From positions 1 through 64,000 of the forward strand of contig JAGFIU010000014.1 in assembly GCA_024103355.1 (NCBI GenBank): a stretch of DNA of 64,000 bases, in the 5' to 3' direction. The position numbers were made by a program, and so were the translations under genes. Shown here in pieces: positions 1-9,065 of the stretch. This DNA is from Bacteroidota bacterium (GTDB lineage: Bacteria; Bacteroidota; Bacteroidia; NS11-12g; UBA955). The notes beneath the pieces were generated by a model that saw only the letters and a list, made by a program, of their open reading frames with translations, did no database searches and was not told the DNA's origin. The stretch's first letter is position 1, and each line of letters begins with the position of its first letter.

Positions 1-1192
1 CTCCAATGGCATTGCAAACATCTGGGTGTTCACCGAATTTTTCAGCTAATTTCATTCCCAACAAAGCGTGTGGTGTTTCAGCATCATCTTCAGGGACCTT
101 TCCTATATCATGCAACAAGCCGGCTCTTTTGGCAAGTTTAACATTCAAGCCCATTTCGGCAGCCATTGTCGCACAAAGATTTGCAACTTCGCGAGAGTGT
201 TTTAACAAATTCTGACCATAAGAAGAACGGTATCTCATTCTGCCTACCATTCGGACAAGTTCAGGATGCAAACCGCTGATTCCCAAATCTACCACAGTTC
301 TTTGGCCGATCTCTATAACTTCTTGTTCAATGTCTTTGCGTGTTTTTTCAACTACTTCTTCAATTCTTGCCGGGTGCATTCTACCGTCAGCTACTAATCT
401 GTGCAATGCAAGACGAGCAATTTCTCTTCGGATTGGGTCAAAACCGGATAGGATAACTGCTTCAGGAGTGTCATCCACAATGATTTCTATACCGGTTGCT
501 GCTTCCAATGCCCTGATATTTCTGCCTTCTCTACCAATAATCCTTCCTTTTACTTCATCATTTTCAAGGTTGAATACAGTAATGGTGTTTTCGATAGCTT
601 GTTCTGCTGCGGTTCGTTGAATTGTTTGAAGTACAATCCTTTTTGCTTCTTTAGAAGCATTTAACTTGGCTTCTTCTACAATGATTCTACTTTGTGCAAT
701 GGCGTCCGTGTGTGCTTCTGCTTTCACAGCTTCAAGCATCTGTGCTTTTGCTTCTGAGATACTTAATCCTGCAATGGTTTCAAGTTGTTTGAGTTGGTTC
801 TTTCTCAGTTTTTCAATCTCCTGATTTTTTACCTTGACTGCTTCGATTTGTTCGTCAAGTTCAACTTTTGCACGGGTGAGTTCTTCTTCTTTTCTTTTGT
901 TGTTGTTGATTTTTGAGTCTAGAGATTGCTCTTTTTGTCTGAGTCGATTCTCATTTTGTGAAATTTCTTGATTTCGTCTTGAAACCTCTTTGTCATGTTC
1001 AGATTTGAGTTGGAGAAATTTTTCTTTTGCTTCTAAAATTCTTTGTTGTTTAATTGATTCTCCTTTGTTTTGGGCTTCCTCCAAGATTCTTTCTGCTTCT
1101 TTCTGTGTGGCCTTTTTTAACACATTTTGTGCAACAAAATAGCCACCGACCAAACCGACAACTATTCCTACCACGATAAATACTACTTCCAT
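1..1192 (-). CDS. rny: Ribonuclease Y (3' end outside the window)
   Basis: Membrane-anchored endoribonuclease that starts mRNA decay. Read from the complement, the protein starts at the ATG at 1192-1190 with one hydrophobic helix (residues about 3-20, rich in V, I and G). A long charged coiled coil follows to about residue 190, then a KH RNA-binding domain with [12 protein letters not shown] near residue 216, then the HD domain with [12 protein letters not shown] near residue 360. The HD pair is the metal-binding catalytic motif of the family. About 397 residues are visible; RNase Y is usually near 520, so the C-terminal HD part lies beyond the left edge. It sits 43 bases downstream of zapA on the same strand and is probably transcribed with it. 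Identification is firm. Confidence 0.96.
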   Translation of the reverse strand, partial: MEVVFIVVGIVVGLVGGYFVAQNVLKKATQKEAERILEEAQNKGESIKQQRILEAKEKFLQLKSEHDKEVSRRNQEISQNENRLRQKEQSLDSKINNNKRKEEELTRAKVELDEQIEAVKVKNQEIEKLRKNQLKQLETIAGLSISEAKAQMLEAVKAEAHTDAIAQSRIIVEEAKLNASKEAKRIVLQTIQRTAAEQAIENTITVFNLENDEVKGRIIGREGRNIRALEAATGIEIIVDDTPEAVILSGFDPIRREIARLALHRLVADGRMHPARIEEVVEKTRKDIEQEVIEIGQRTVVDLGISGLHPELVRMVGRMRYRSSYGQNLLKHSREVANLCATMAAEMGLNVKLAKRAGLLHDIGKVPEDDAETPHALLGMKLAEKFGEHPDVCNAIG

Positions 1193-1235
1193 TTTAATTT
1201 CTATTTTTATTATCTATGAAAAGTAGCTTTTTGAA

Positions 1236-1571
1236 CTAAATGGCTTTAGGGTTGAGACAAAGAGTGTGTTCCAATGTTGAGATTTCTGAAATGACTTGGT
1301 TCAGTAAATTGTCAACTTCGATCTTGGAATTTTTTTCCTCTGTTGCTGAATGACTTTGTTTTATATATAAAGTTGCATATTCCAATGCCACTATTGAAAT
1401 TAAATCCTGATTATCTCTCACAGACAAATCTGCAGATATCTTTTTTACTTTTTCTGATATCTCTTTTGCTGCTTTTCTAACAATCTCCTCATCTGTACTG
1501 TTAATAGTGAGCGGATAGCTGCGATCGGCTATTTGGACTTTAATTTTTATACTCCCTAAGTTATTCGCCAT
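1236..1571 (-). CDS. zapA: Cell division protein ZapA
   Basis: Small cytoplasmic protein that binds FtsZ and bundles its filaments at the division site. The 111-residue product has the usual ZapA layout: a short N-terminal beta region beginning with IKIKVQIADRSYPL, a middle segment with RKAAKEISEKV, and a helical C-terminal half with ISIVALEYATLYIK that forms the dimerising coiled coil. The order zapA then rny is common in Bacteroidota. A well-formed promoter lies 29 bases upstream, so the two genes probably form one transcript. The start ATG at 1571 is the only sensible one. Confidence 0.9.
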   Translation of the reverse strand: MANNLGSIKIKVQIADRSYPLTINSTDEEIVRKAAKEISEKVKKISADLSVRDNQDLISIVALEYATLYIKQSHSATEEKNSKIEVDNLLNQVISEISTLEHTLCLNPKAI

Positions 1572-1600
1572 ATTGTTTTTAGGCTAATTTTCTTTGTTTG

Positions 1601-1631
1601 CAAAAGTATGCAAAAAACAAAGATTCACAAA
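1601..1631 (-). promoter_or_regulatory. Promoter of zapA-rny
   Basis: On the complement, TTTG at 1631-1628 is followed after 19 bases by TACTTTTG at 1608-1601. This matches the Bacteroidota primary-sigma consensus TTTG-N19-TAnnTTTG. The zapA ATG lies 29 bases further on. It is the best -33/-7 pair noticed in the window. Confidence 0.75.
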
Positions 1632-1801
1632 TGTGTTTTGAGGATTAAATTATTGAATGGTTAGGGATTATTCTTTGACGTAAAATTTGAAAAAGAGAGT
1701 GTCTTTGGTTGTAGATTATTCGAGATAATTTGTTTTGCTTTAAACCAAAAAAGAGGTATTGGTATGAAAAAAAACAAGATTTTTTTAATGAATTACTTTA
1801 T

Positions 1802-1809
1802 TACTTTTG
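1802..1809 (+). promoter_or_regulatory. -7 promoter box of the DUF2795 gene
   Basis: TACTTTTG matches the Bacteroidota -7 consensus TAnnTTTG and lies 24 bases before the ATG. A T-run near 1780 sits where the -33 element should be, but it is not a clean TTTG. Confidence 0.55.
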
Positions 1810-1833
1810 CGAAACCAAAAAACGTAGAGAAAA

Positions 1834-2055
1834 ATGTATTGGACATTAGAATTAGTTTCCTATTTAGATGATGCTCCTTGGCCTGCAACCAAGGACGAAT
1901 TAATTGATTATGCAATCCGTTCCGGTGCTCCTTTGGAGGTGGTAGAGAATCTTCAAGAACTTGAAGATGATGGTGAACCGTATGAGAGTATTGAAGAAAT
2001 TTGGAGTGATTATCCTACTCAAGATGATTATTTCTTTAATGAGGATGAGTTGTAA
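1834..2055 (+). CDS. DUF2795 domain-containing protein
   Basis: Small acidic protein of 73 residues of unknown function, widespread and strongly conserved in Bacteroidota. Recognisable segments are MYWTLELVSYLDDAPWPATK at the N-terminus, then DELIDYAIRSGAPLEVVENL, and an acidic tail ending in FNEDEL. The helix-turn-helix-like predicted fold has been suggested for the family, but nothing here demonstrates DNA binding. It has its own promoter and is monocistronic, with the converging gene ending at 2121. Family assignment is firm and function is unknown. Confidence 0.85.
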   Translation: MYWTLELVSYLDDAPWPATKDELIDYAIRSGAPLEVVENLQELEDDGEPYESIEEIWSDYPTQDDYFFNEDEL

Positions 2056-2120
2056 TACATCAGTTTTTGCATGATTACTCTTCTTAACTTTTATTTTTTA
2101 AGTTAATCTGAGTTAATAAT

Positions 2121-3377
2121 TCATTGTGCAAAAAGATTATGCATTGTTGGTTTAAATTCAGTAACAACACTATTTTCTAAAGAGTTTTTAATCATACTTT
2201 CTTCCTTGATATCATTGCTCTCATTTTCCTTTTGTGAAACAAGCGCCAATGATAAATTATTATATTTACTGAATTTTAAGGGCTTTGAATTGTATGATAT
2301 ATTGATAACCCATTCTATGTTGCTGTCTTGACTTTTTGTAATAAAACTCTCTGCTTCTAACAACTCAGCTAATAGAAGTGCGCCTTCTTTTTTCAAATCA
2401 TCCTTTCTCAACCCACCATGGATACACAAAGATTTAAGTAGAGCGTTTGATTTTGAAAAACCATTTTCATAAATCTTGTTGGGAAGTCTAAATTCCCTGT
2501 CTATCAGAAAGTTAACCCTGATTTTTGATTCAATGTCTAAAGATTCAAAATGAATCTGTTTTTTGAAGTATGTTACCAAATTTTGGGTATTTCCCTCTAT
2601 AAGTTTTATGGCAGTTTCCAAAAAAATCTCGCGTGTTATTTCTTCAAAACCCGTTATTGGTGTGCGCCTTCCACTGTATGTTTTTTCTTTGTGTACTTTT
2701 GTATTATTATACGCTTCCCACAATAACAAAGGAAAGTTTAGTAAGTTCCTTTCATCATCTTTTAAGATATATTCAGCAAACATACAACCGTGCTTTTTCA
2801 AACCCGACTTGCTTTCAGTTAGTTGTTTAAATACCAAAAAAGAAGACCAGATTTTGTCAGCAATGTCTGTTTGTTCTTTTAATTGATTTTCTATTTCTCT
2901 GATTGTTATGATGTCTTTTTCTTTGAGATGAAAACTGTTTTCTTCTTTGGAAACACTAAACAAGTTCAGTGTAGAGGCCATATTGCTTTTTTTGCCGAGT
3001 GTAAGAAATTCAACAAAAGAGGCGTGTTTGTTTTGGTTGATAAATGTATTAAGATTTCCCAAAATAGTTTCAAAGGACTGACTTTCTCTACTTACCGGGA
3101 GCGTTTCTTCTTGATTTGTGTTAAAAGTATATTTTTGGAGACTTTCTCTCAAACCCGGATTATGTAAGGCAATCAGCGACAGAATTTTCTTATCTCTTCT
3201 AAGCTCAACCCATTTAGCCTTTTCTTTTTCACTCAAAGGCAAATTTACAAACAAGCGTTTAAGATGTTCAAAGCGTTTGCTGAGTTCTGTATTTGTAGCC
3301 GATTCTTGTGCCAAGCCTGAATTTATTTTTTCAGGTAGCGAAAATAATACGGAAAACAATGGTAAGTTTAGAGTCAA
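2121..3377 (-). CDS. Hypothetical protein, no family recognised
   Basis: A 418-residue protein that I do not recognise. It is rich in Lys, Glu, Ser and Leu, with predicted alpha-helical character and no obvious signal peptide, transmembrane helix or catalytic motif. A central segment with KHGCMFAEYILKDDERNL and a later one with CIHGGLRKDDLKKEGALLLA look like ordered helical regions; the last 40 residues look disordered. The first available start is the TTG at 3377; no ATG occurs near the N-terminus, so the start is uncertain. Codon choice resembles the neighbours. It stands alone between DUF2795 and hflX with no operon link. Confidence 0.6.
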   Translation of the reverse strand: MTLNLPLFSVLFSLPEKINSGLAQESATNTELSKRFEHLKRLFVNLPLSEKEKAKWVELRRDKKILSLIALHNPGLRESLQKYTFNTNQEETLPVSRESQSFETILGNLNTFINQNKHASFVEFLTLGKKSNMASTLNLFSVSKEENSFHLKEKDIITIREIENQLKEQTDIADKIWSSFLVFKQLTESKSGLKKHGCMFAEYILKDDERNLLNFPLLLWEAYNNTKVHKEKTYSGRRTPITGFEEITREIFLETAIKLIEGNTQNLVTYFKKQIHFESLDIESKIRVNFLIDREFRLPNKIYENGFSKSNALLKSLCIHGGLRKDDLKKEGALLLAELLEAESFITKSQDSNIEWVINISYNSKPLKFSKYNNLSLALVSQKENESNDIKEESMIKNSLENSVVTEFKPTMHNLFAQ

Positions 3378-3523
3378 TCAAGGACTCTGTTAATAGAGTT
3401 GTGTTAATAGCAAATAGACGATAAAGGGGTGAAACAAAAATTAATTGATAATCAACAACTTATCTATTTAATAAGGTGTTCTAAATACTATACAATCAAT
3501 GAATAAACGATGTAAAAGTCAGG

Positions 3524-4708
3524 TTAAAGAAAGGAATAGATGCGCTCCTTCAGTTCTGCTATATTTTCTTTTTCTGTTGCAGAGATAAGGACAACGGGAG
3601 TGTTTTCTTTTGCAATCCAGATTTTTTTGAGTTTTTCTAAATCCATAGGGGGATCAAAGTTCTTATCTCTTGTTTTTTCATATTCGAGAAGAAACTTGTC
3701 AACCTTATTGAATACCAAAATAGTGGGTTTGTTTCCCATTCCTATTTCGAGTAAGGTGTTTTTTACAATCTGAATATGCTCAGCGAGTTGAGGGTGAGAA
3801 AAATCAGCAACATGAATCAATACATCGGCTTCAACTGCTTCTGCCAAAGTTGATTTGAAACTTTCAATCAACAGTGTAGGCAGTTTTCGGATAAAACCAA
3901 CGGTATCTGAAAGAAGAAAAGTTTTGCCGTGCAAGTTTTCATCGGAGTTTGGCAGATAGACTTTTCTAACCGTTGCATCAAGTGTAGCAAACAATTTATC
4001 TTCAGCAAGAAGTTTCTCTCCTGACAATAGGTTCATTATTGTTGATTTGCCGGCATTAGTGTAACCAACCAATGCAAAACGCTTGAGCGCACCTCTGTTT
4101 TTTCTTTGTACAATACCTTGCTTTTCAATGTCCTTGAGTTTTGCTGTTAGTCTTGTAATATTATCACGAATAACCCTTCTGTCAGTTTCAATTTCTTTTT
4201 CTCCCGGTCCGCGCATACCCACTCCGCCCTTTTGTTTCTGTAAGTGAGTCCACATTCTTGTTAAGCGTGGTAATAAGTATTTGCATTGTGCCAAATCAAC
4301 CTGCATCTTAGCTTGTGCAGTTTTTGCATTTTTTGCAAAAATGTCAAGTATCAGTGCACTGCGGTCGATGATTTTGACATCCTTTAATTCATCGCCTAAA
4401 TTGCGAATTTGAGAAGGAGTTAGTTCTTCATCAAACACAATCATATCGGGTTCATAGATGTCTTTTAGGTTTTTTAATTCTTCTAATTTTCCTTTTCCGA
4501 TAAAAGTTCTAGGGTCGGGATATTCTAGTTTTTGTTGCACTTTTTCTACTGTCCGCGCACCGGCAGTCATAACCAAAGATTCTAATTCATCAAGATAATT
4601 ATCACTAAACTGAACTTTCTCACCTATTCCGGTTGGGATTTTATATGAAACACCCACCAATATTGCGGTTTCTTGTTTGGTTGCAGTTGAAAATGTTTTT
4701 GATTTCAA
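3524..4708 (-). CDS. hflX: GTPase HflX
   Basis: Ribosome-associated GTPase that in other bacteria splits or rescues stalled 70S ribosomes, mainly under stress. The 394-residue product has the HflX N-terminal domain (about 12-120), the glycine-rich linker with GGVGMRGPGEKEIETDRR (about 160-180), and the G domain with G1 GYTNAGKST (about 214-222), G3 DTVGFI, G4 NKVD and a C-terminal SATE G5. The start is the TTG at 4708; it places the conserved KQETAILVGV segment at residue 11, as in relatives, and no ATG is available upstream. Length is normal for the family. Confidence 0.93.
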   Translation of the reverse strand: MKSKTFSTATKQETAILVGVSYKIPTGIGEKVQFSDNYLDELESLVMTAGARTVEKVQQKLEYPDPRTFIGKGKLEELKNLKDIYEPDMIVFDEELTPSQIRNLGDELKDVKIIDRSALILDIFAKNAKTAQAKMQVDLAQCKYLLPRLTRMWTHLQKQKGGVGMRGPGEKEIETDRRVIRDNITRLTAKLKDIEKQGIVQRKNRGALKRFALVGYTNAGKSTIMNLLSGEKLLAEDKLFATLDATVRKVYLPNSDENLHGKTFLLSDTVGFIRKLPTLLIESFKSTLAEAVEADVLIHVADFSHPQLAEHIQIVKNTLLEIGMGNKPTILVFNKVDKFLLEYEKTRDKNFDPPMDLEKLKKIWIAKENTPVVLISATEKENIAELKERIYSFL

Positions 4709-4785
4709 AGGAGATTTTTTGGGAGTGCAAAACTCGTTATTTCTTGCAAATAATGACCGGCTTTTGAAATAACATAAATATAAAA

Positions 4786-5151
4786 TCAGAATGCATTAGT
4801 ATGAAGCAATACAAGGGTGCAGGCTTCTTCGGTCTCAATTCCGTGATTGTTAAGCTTTTTCTCAAAATCAGGGTTTTCAGTTCCCGGATTAAAGATAACA
4901 CGCTCAGGTTTTAGAGCAATGATTTTATCGTAATACGGCTCTTGATTCTTTTCGGAAAGATAGAGCGTTACAGTATGAACAGATTCGTTTTCAGGAAAAT
5001 TCTTACGAATAATTGTGCCGTTAACTTCTCCTTCCCGATTTCCAACCGCTATGATGGGGATATTGTGTTTTTGTAACAAACGTATTGCTTTGTTTGAATA
5101 GCGTTCTTCTTTGGTACTGGCTCCCAACACCAATGTCCTTTTTTCTTTCAT
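4786..5151 (-). CDS. CoA-binding protein (YccU-like, CoA_binding_2)
   Basis: Small Rossmann-fold protein of 121 residues related to the CoA-binding domain of succinyl-CoA synthetase alpha. The nucleotide-binding start is VLGASTKEERYSNKA, with later blocks VIFNPGTENPDFEKKL and EEACTLVLL typical of the family. The true substrate and role are unknown. The frame stays open upstream to 5247, but the ATG at 5151 is chosen because the family begins here and because a TATCTTTG box lies only four bases before it. This implies that the mRNA has essentially no leader. It is divergent from the methyltransferase gene at 5318. Confidence 0.82.
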   Translation of the reverse strand: MKEKRTLVLGASTKEERYSNKAIRLLQKHNIPIIAVGNREGEVNGTIIRKNFPENESVHTVTLYLSEKNQEPYYDKIIALKPERVIFNPGTENPDFEKKLNNHGIETEEACTLVLLHTNAF

Positions 5152-5155
5152 ACAA

Positions 5156-5163
5156 CAAAGATA
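5156..5163 (-). promoter_or_regulatory. -7 box placed four bases before the start codon
   Basis: On the complement, TATCTTTG is followed by TTGT and then the ATG at 5151. Transcription normally begins a few bases after this box, so the transcript would start at or beside the AUG. No clean -33 TTTG is seen at the usual distance. Confidence 0.55.
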
Positions 5164-5317
5164 GGATAATATATTACTTGAAAGGGTAATCATTAATAAA
5201 GAAAAGGCTCTTATGCGACAAGAATATAAAAGATATGGGACAATCAAAATAACTTTTGGAGTTTTTATGAATTAAGATAAGTTTGTTGCCTGATTGCTGA
5301 GGTTGTATTGTAAGAGT

Positions 5318-6139
5318 ATGAAAAGAAAAATCCTTCGATTTTTGAAAAGAATACCATTGTTGCATTTTTTAAGAAGGGTATTTGTGGCATTAAAATATCC
5401 ATGCAGACAATTTAAAGAAGTTATTAAATGGGGTTTTACTTCTCGAGAAGACACGAATTATACCTACGATTTGTCTGCTGACAACATATTGTATATGGCT
5501 CATTTTATTGCAACTGTAACCGGGAAATCTCATAAAGAAATCCTGAATTATTTTGATGAAATTCAGAACAACCAAGAACTCAAAGAGCATATCCAAAAAG
5601 AAACTGCCAAGAGTCCTTTGGGAAGATTTGCAGACAAGAAAGTACGTTTTGGAAGAAGATTAGGTTGGTATGCCTTCGTTCGCGTATTAAAACCTAAGGT
5701 AGTAATAGAAACCGGAATTGACAAAGGTTTGGGGTCTGTTTTGCTTTGTTCGGCTTTGTTAAAAAATAAAGAAGAAGGTTTCGTAGGGAAATACTACGGA
5801 ACAGACATTAACCCACAAGCAGGGTATTTGCTGACCGGAAAGTACAAGGAATCGGGTGAAATTCTTTACGGTGATTCTATTGAGAGTCTTAGAAAATTTA
5901 ATGAACCCATTGATTTGTTTATTAATGACAGCGACCATTCACACGAGTATGAATATCAAGAATACAAGACAATCTTGCCTCTGCTCAACGACCAATCTGT
6001 TTTGCTGAGTGATAATGCCGAAATCTCAAATAAATTGGCTTTGTTTTCTCAAGAAACCAATCGTAAATTTTTGTTCTTTAAAGAAGAACCAATCAAACAC
6101 TGGTACCCCGGTAGCGGAATTGGTGTATCTTTCAAATAA
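5318..6139 (+). CDS. Class I SAM-dependent methyltransferase-like protein
   Basis: Probable methyltransferase of 273 residues, substrate unknown. The core shows motif I as VIETGIDKGLGSVLL near residue 129, then YGTDINPQAG, and an acidic motif DLFINDSDHSHEYE near residue 205, the pattern of the Methyltransf_24 group, which often acts on sugars or surface metabolites. The basic N-terminus (MKRKILRFLKRI) could be a membrane-association segment. The ATG at 5318 is preferred to a TTG eight codons upstream. A second gene of the same broad family lies at 50694. It is not in an obvious operon. Confidence 0.7.
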   Translation: MKRKILRFLKRIPLLHFLRRVFVALKYPCRQFKEVIKWGFTSREDTNYTYDLSADNILYMAHFIATVTGKSHKEILNYFDEIQNNQELKEHIQKETAKSPLGRFADKKVRFGRRLGWYAFVRVLKPKVVIETGIDKGLGSVLLCSALLKNKEEGFVGKYYGTDINPQAGYLLTGKYKESGEILYGDSIESLRKFNEPIDLFINDSDHSHEYEYQEYKTILPLLNDQSVLLSDNAEISNKLALFSQETNRKFLFFKEEPIKHWYPGSGIGVSFK

Positions 6140-6259
6140 ATCAATAAAGCACACCGGTTTTACACAATATTTTTGCTTTAAACTTCAAAAAAGGTGAGGC
6201 AAGAATTCATTATATCCAACACAAGTTGAGAGAGGAAATTTTGTTAAAAAGAAAAAATC

Positions 6260-6267
6260 TATATTTG
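6260..6267 (+). promoter_or_regulatory. -7 box overlapping the start region of the secreted protein gene
   Basis: TATATTTG lies one base before an ATG at 6269 and seven bases before the in-frame ATG at 6275. Transcription from it would make the second ATG the usable start. Another TAnnTTTG box (TATTTTTG, 6168-6175) lies about 100 bases upstream and could give a leadered transcript instead. Confidence 0.45.
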
Positions 6268-6274
6268 TATGACT

Positions 6275-7477
6275 ATGAAAACAACTAAAAAACTTTTTCT
6301 GTATTTACCGGTATTTCTGCTTTTAAGCATTTCTTCCGTGCAAGCACAGCCTTATGTAAAAATAGATACGGTATTAAATAATCAAATTGAATATACAGGA
6401 GATAATTCAATTGAAATTAGCTTGAAATTGGTTTCAAAAACATATAAAAATGATTTATATGTTGCTTATGTGAAAAATAAGAAACTGATAATTGAAAAAT
6501 TTACTAATGATAAGTCAATTGTTAAGAGCAATCTGTCTATTGTAAAGTTGAAAGGTAAATTTAAAAACTTGGGTAGTTATTCTTTAAAGGATATTGCAAT
6601 TGATATGGAGAACAATGAAGCCTATATTTTGACATTTGGTTATGTTATGGTTATTTCATTGACAGAGAACAGAGTAAAAGATTATTTCCCAATTTCAGAT
6701 TTTGGTTATTTATTTTCGGATAACGAACATTTATATCTTGGACGCTATTACGACTACCACCCAAATGATTCCAAAAACAAAGCAGGGTTGTTTAAATATA
6801 CAAAGCAGGGTAAGGTATTAGACTCCATCTTATTGGAAGTTCCGTTTATTGAATATACTCATTATATCCCCAATCAATTATTTACATTTAATGGTCAAAG
6901 TTTTGTTATGCCTCTTTTTGATTCATACACGCTTTTGGCTATCAATAAAGATTTTAAATCAATTGATACTTTCAGTTTTGCCAAAGAAAATTGGGTTTCT
7001 CCATCAATAGAGGTAAGCAATTCGTTTAAGGCAAACTTTGACCAGAAAGACCGGTTTTATAGAATTTTGGACAATGAAAACTATAAACGAATTTCGAGAA
7101 TAGAGTTTGTAGAGTTCACAGACAACAACGAACTTATGGTCAGATATTTTCAGTTTGATCCCTCAAATACACTTTCGTCAAATCAACGTTATATTGACAG
7201 ATACAAATTTACTAAAGGTAATTTTGTAAAACTCCAAGAAACACAGATAGAAACACCAAAATTAGACCCTAATCTGCCAATGAAGCAAGGGCATGTTAAT
7301 TTAAATTCTAATTCGATTGTGAGCCACTATTTCAATGATGGATTTATCTATTTTAGATTTGATGTACCGGTGGAGATAACTTCTGCAATGACAGAAGTAG
7401 AATATAAGGAGATAAAAAACGAACAAGTTGCAAAAAATAACCCTGCAATCAACATCTGGTTTTTTAGGTATGAGTAG
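6275..7477 (+). CDS. Secreted protein of unknown function, beta-propeller-like
   Basis: A 400-residue exported protein. A Sec signal peptide is clear (MKTTKKLFLYLPVFLLLSIS, then SVQAQ cleavage). The remainder is beta-rich, with repeated short blocks of the type DIAIDMENNEAYILTFG and DFGYLFSDNEHLYLGRYYD, which resemble the blades of the six-bladed propeller proteins common in Bacteroidota. I cannot name a family. There is no T9SS sorting domain and no lipobox. An upstream ATG at 6269 is possible but sits on the -7 box. A coding-looking fragment in another frame begins at its stop codon (see 7474-7710), so the C-terminus may be affected by a frameshift. Confidence 0.6.
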   Translation: MKTTKKLFLYLPVFLLLSISSVQAQPYVKIDTVLNNQIEYTGDNSIEISLKLVSKTYKNDLYVAYVKNKKLIIEKFTNDKSIVKSNLSIVKLKGKFKNLGSYSLKDIAIDMENNEAYILTFGYVMVISLTENRVKDYFPISDFGYLFSDNEHLYLGRYYDYHPNDSKNKAGLFKYTKQGKVLDSILLEVPFIEYTHYIPNQLFTFNGQSFVMPLFDSYTLLAINKDFKSIDTFSFAKENWVSPSIEVSNSFKANFDQKDRFYRILDNENYKRISRIEFVEFTDNNELMVRYFQFDPSNTLSSNQRYIDRYKFTKGNFVKLQETQIETPKLDPNLPMKQGHVNLNSNSIVSHYFNDGFIYFRFDVPVEITSAMTEVEYKEIKNEQVAKNNPAINIWFFRYE

Positions 7478-7710
7478 TATTCTGGTTCTCGGGAAAATAT
7501 AAAAAATATATAGAAGCTCATTCACTCAATTACGAGAACATTGTAATGAAAGTAGAAGGTAGTCTTGTCGAAATAAATAACAAGCAAAATCCGCAATTAC
7601 TACTGGTTAATAAAGGAAAAGTAAAATTGATTAAATATCAAGAACTCTTTAATGAAACAGCAGTAAATAAAGGAGTGAAAAAAACATTGAGAGAATTTGT
7701 CATTCATTGA
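7474..7710 (+). pseudogene. Orphan coding fragment, possible 3' remnant or frameshifted extension
   Basis: A frame opens at 7474, across the stop of the preceding gene, and stays open for 78 codons to the TGA at 7708-7710. The translation begins VVFWFSGKYKKYIEAHSLNY and continues with KVEGSLVEINNKQNPQLLLV, which has normal amino-acid composition and codon use. There is no start until an internal ATG at 7546, which would give 54 residues. Either it is the 3' end of a gene whose front has been lost, or the preceding gene is frameshifted by -1 near 7474, or it is a small gene from 7546. The family is not recognised. Confidence 0.4.
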
Positions 7711-7754
7711 GTTTCACATTGTTTTAAGCATATTTAAAAAACGGTAAAACAATT

Positions 7755-8873
7755 TCAATACTTTCTGCCTTTCCACTCAATTTTGGTGGGTAACATATAA
7801 AAGACCGCCATGATTGGTATGGCAAAATACAAGTATAGGTCATACAATAGCAGATTCAGAAATGAAGGAGGTTTCTGCTCCACAAGGTGGCTTGTTGTAA
7901 TTAGCTGCAAACTCTGCAAAATGAATTTTACAAACCAGACAGCAATCCATATTTTGGGAGCAAAAATAAGAAGCCAAATCATGGCAATGTAATAAACCGC
8001 CAACACCAACATAAGAGATTTCCAAACCAAAGGCAACTCCATTCCCCCACGCATCCAGCGTTTTCTTTGGTGCAACCAATCATAGAAAGTATGGATAGGG
8101 TCACAAGCCAAAAGTGTTTCCGAATTGATAGGATTCTTGATTTTGTAACCCATATTGTGAATAATCTTAAAAAGCTTGTAGTCTTCTGTTATTGAAAATG
8201 GCAGGTTTTCATAGCCACCGGAATTTTTATAAGCCTCAGCTGTGATTGCCATATTGTTGCCCACAGCAGTTACATTGGTTCCAATATTTGAGAAACTGTT
8301 ATTAAGACTCATAAAATACATCCAATCCAAGGAAAGCAGATTAGCAAAAAAACCTCCGCTTTCGCTCATAGTCATGCCGGAAACAATGGCTGTGTTTTTA
8401 TCAAATGCAGCCAACAATCCCTTCATCCACGACCGATTCATATTTATATCAGCATCTGTAATAAAAAAGTATTCGCCTTTTGCTTGATTTGCTAAAAATG
8501 CCAAAACCCTTGCTTTTCCTTTGGTTTGCGCATACTCACTCCCGTCAAGGTGGAAAACCCTGATGTGGGAATGCTCGGCTGCAAAACGCTCTGCAATCTC
8601 ACCCGTACGGTCCTCTGAACAATCGTTGCCAACCAAAATCTCAAGTTTCTCCTTGGGATAATCAAGCTCAACAAGACTTTCCAAACAACGGAGAAGGTTT
8701 TTTTCTTCATTTCTCACAGCCAACAACAGACTGACAAATGGCAATGCTTCTTCTTCAGGGTCTTCTGTCTCTCGTACAGGAGTTTTAAAGAGTGCATAAT
8801 AACCCACAAGCTGAACGGCAATATGTGCAATTGCAACAAGGAGAAAAAAGACAGTAATGGCTTGGATAAGCAT
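7755..8873 (-). CDS. Family 2 glycosyltransferase, membrane-bound
   Basis: Inner-membrane glycosyltransferase of 372 residues that probably moves a sugar from a nucleotide sugar to an envelope glycan or lipid. It has an N-terminal helix (about 5-25), then a GT-A domain with SLLLAVRNEE, VGNDCSEDRT, the DxD metal site ITDADIN, the acceptor-site TEDYKLF and the processive-type QRKRWMRGG, followed by three or four C-terminal hydrophobic helices. The reading frame is open upstream to 8942, but the ATG at 8873 is chosen because a TATTTTTG -7 box lies 12 bases before it, inside the longer frame. The acceptor is unknown. Confidence 0.88.
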   Translation of the reverse strand: MLIQAITVFFLLVAIAHIAVQLVGYYALFKTPVRETEDPEEEALPFVSLLLAVRNEEKNLLRCLESLVELDYPKEKLEILVGNDCSEDRTGEIAERFAAEHSHIRVFHLDGSEYAQTKGKARVLAFLANQAKGEYFFITDADINMNRSWMKGLLAAFDKNTAIVSGMTMSESGGFFANLLSLDWMYFMSLNNSFSNIGTNVTAVGNNMAITAEAYKNSGGYENLPFSITEDYKLFKIIHNMGYKIKNPINSETLLACDPIHTFYDWLHQRKRWMRGGMELPLVWKSLMLVLAVYYIAMIWLLIFAPKIWIAVWFVKFILQSLQLITTSHLVEQKPPSFLNLLLYDLYLYFAIPIMAVFYMLPTKIEWKGRKY

Positions 8874-8885
8874 TTGGTTTGGCTG

Positions 8886-8893
8886 CAAAAATA
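8886..8893 (-). promoter_or_regulatory. -7 box of the glycosyltransferase gene
   Basis: TATTTTTG on the complement, 12 bases before the ATG at 8873. It lies within the longer open frame and so argues for the shorter start. Confidence 0.5.
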
Positions 8894-9065
8894 GGGTTAT
8901 AAATGGATAAAATTTGCTGTGCAAAATGACCGCTACCCACACTTTTAATGGCGCAGAACAAAGCTAATGTTCATTAATATTTAAGCGTGGTATTAGTGCT
9001 AAGCAAACAATTTTTCCGAACTTTGAAACCATTCAATGGCTGCTTTAAAACTGCATAACGGCAAT

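Noticed and set aside
1193-1235. Possible 6S RNA between zapA and rny, as in Proteobacteria
   Set aside because: The gap is only 43 bases and holds no suitable structure.
2084-2106. Hairpin TTAACTT/AAGTTAA between DUF2795 and the 418-residue gene
   Set aside because: Seven A/T-rich base pairs with a T-rich loop and no following T-run; too weak to call a terminator.
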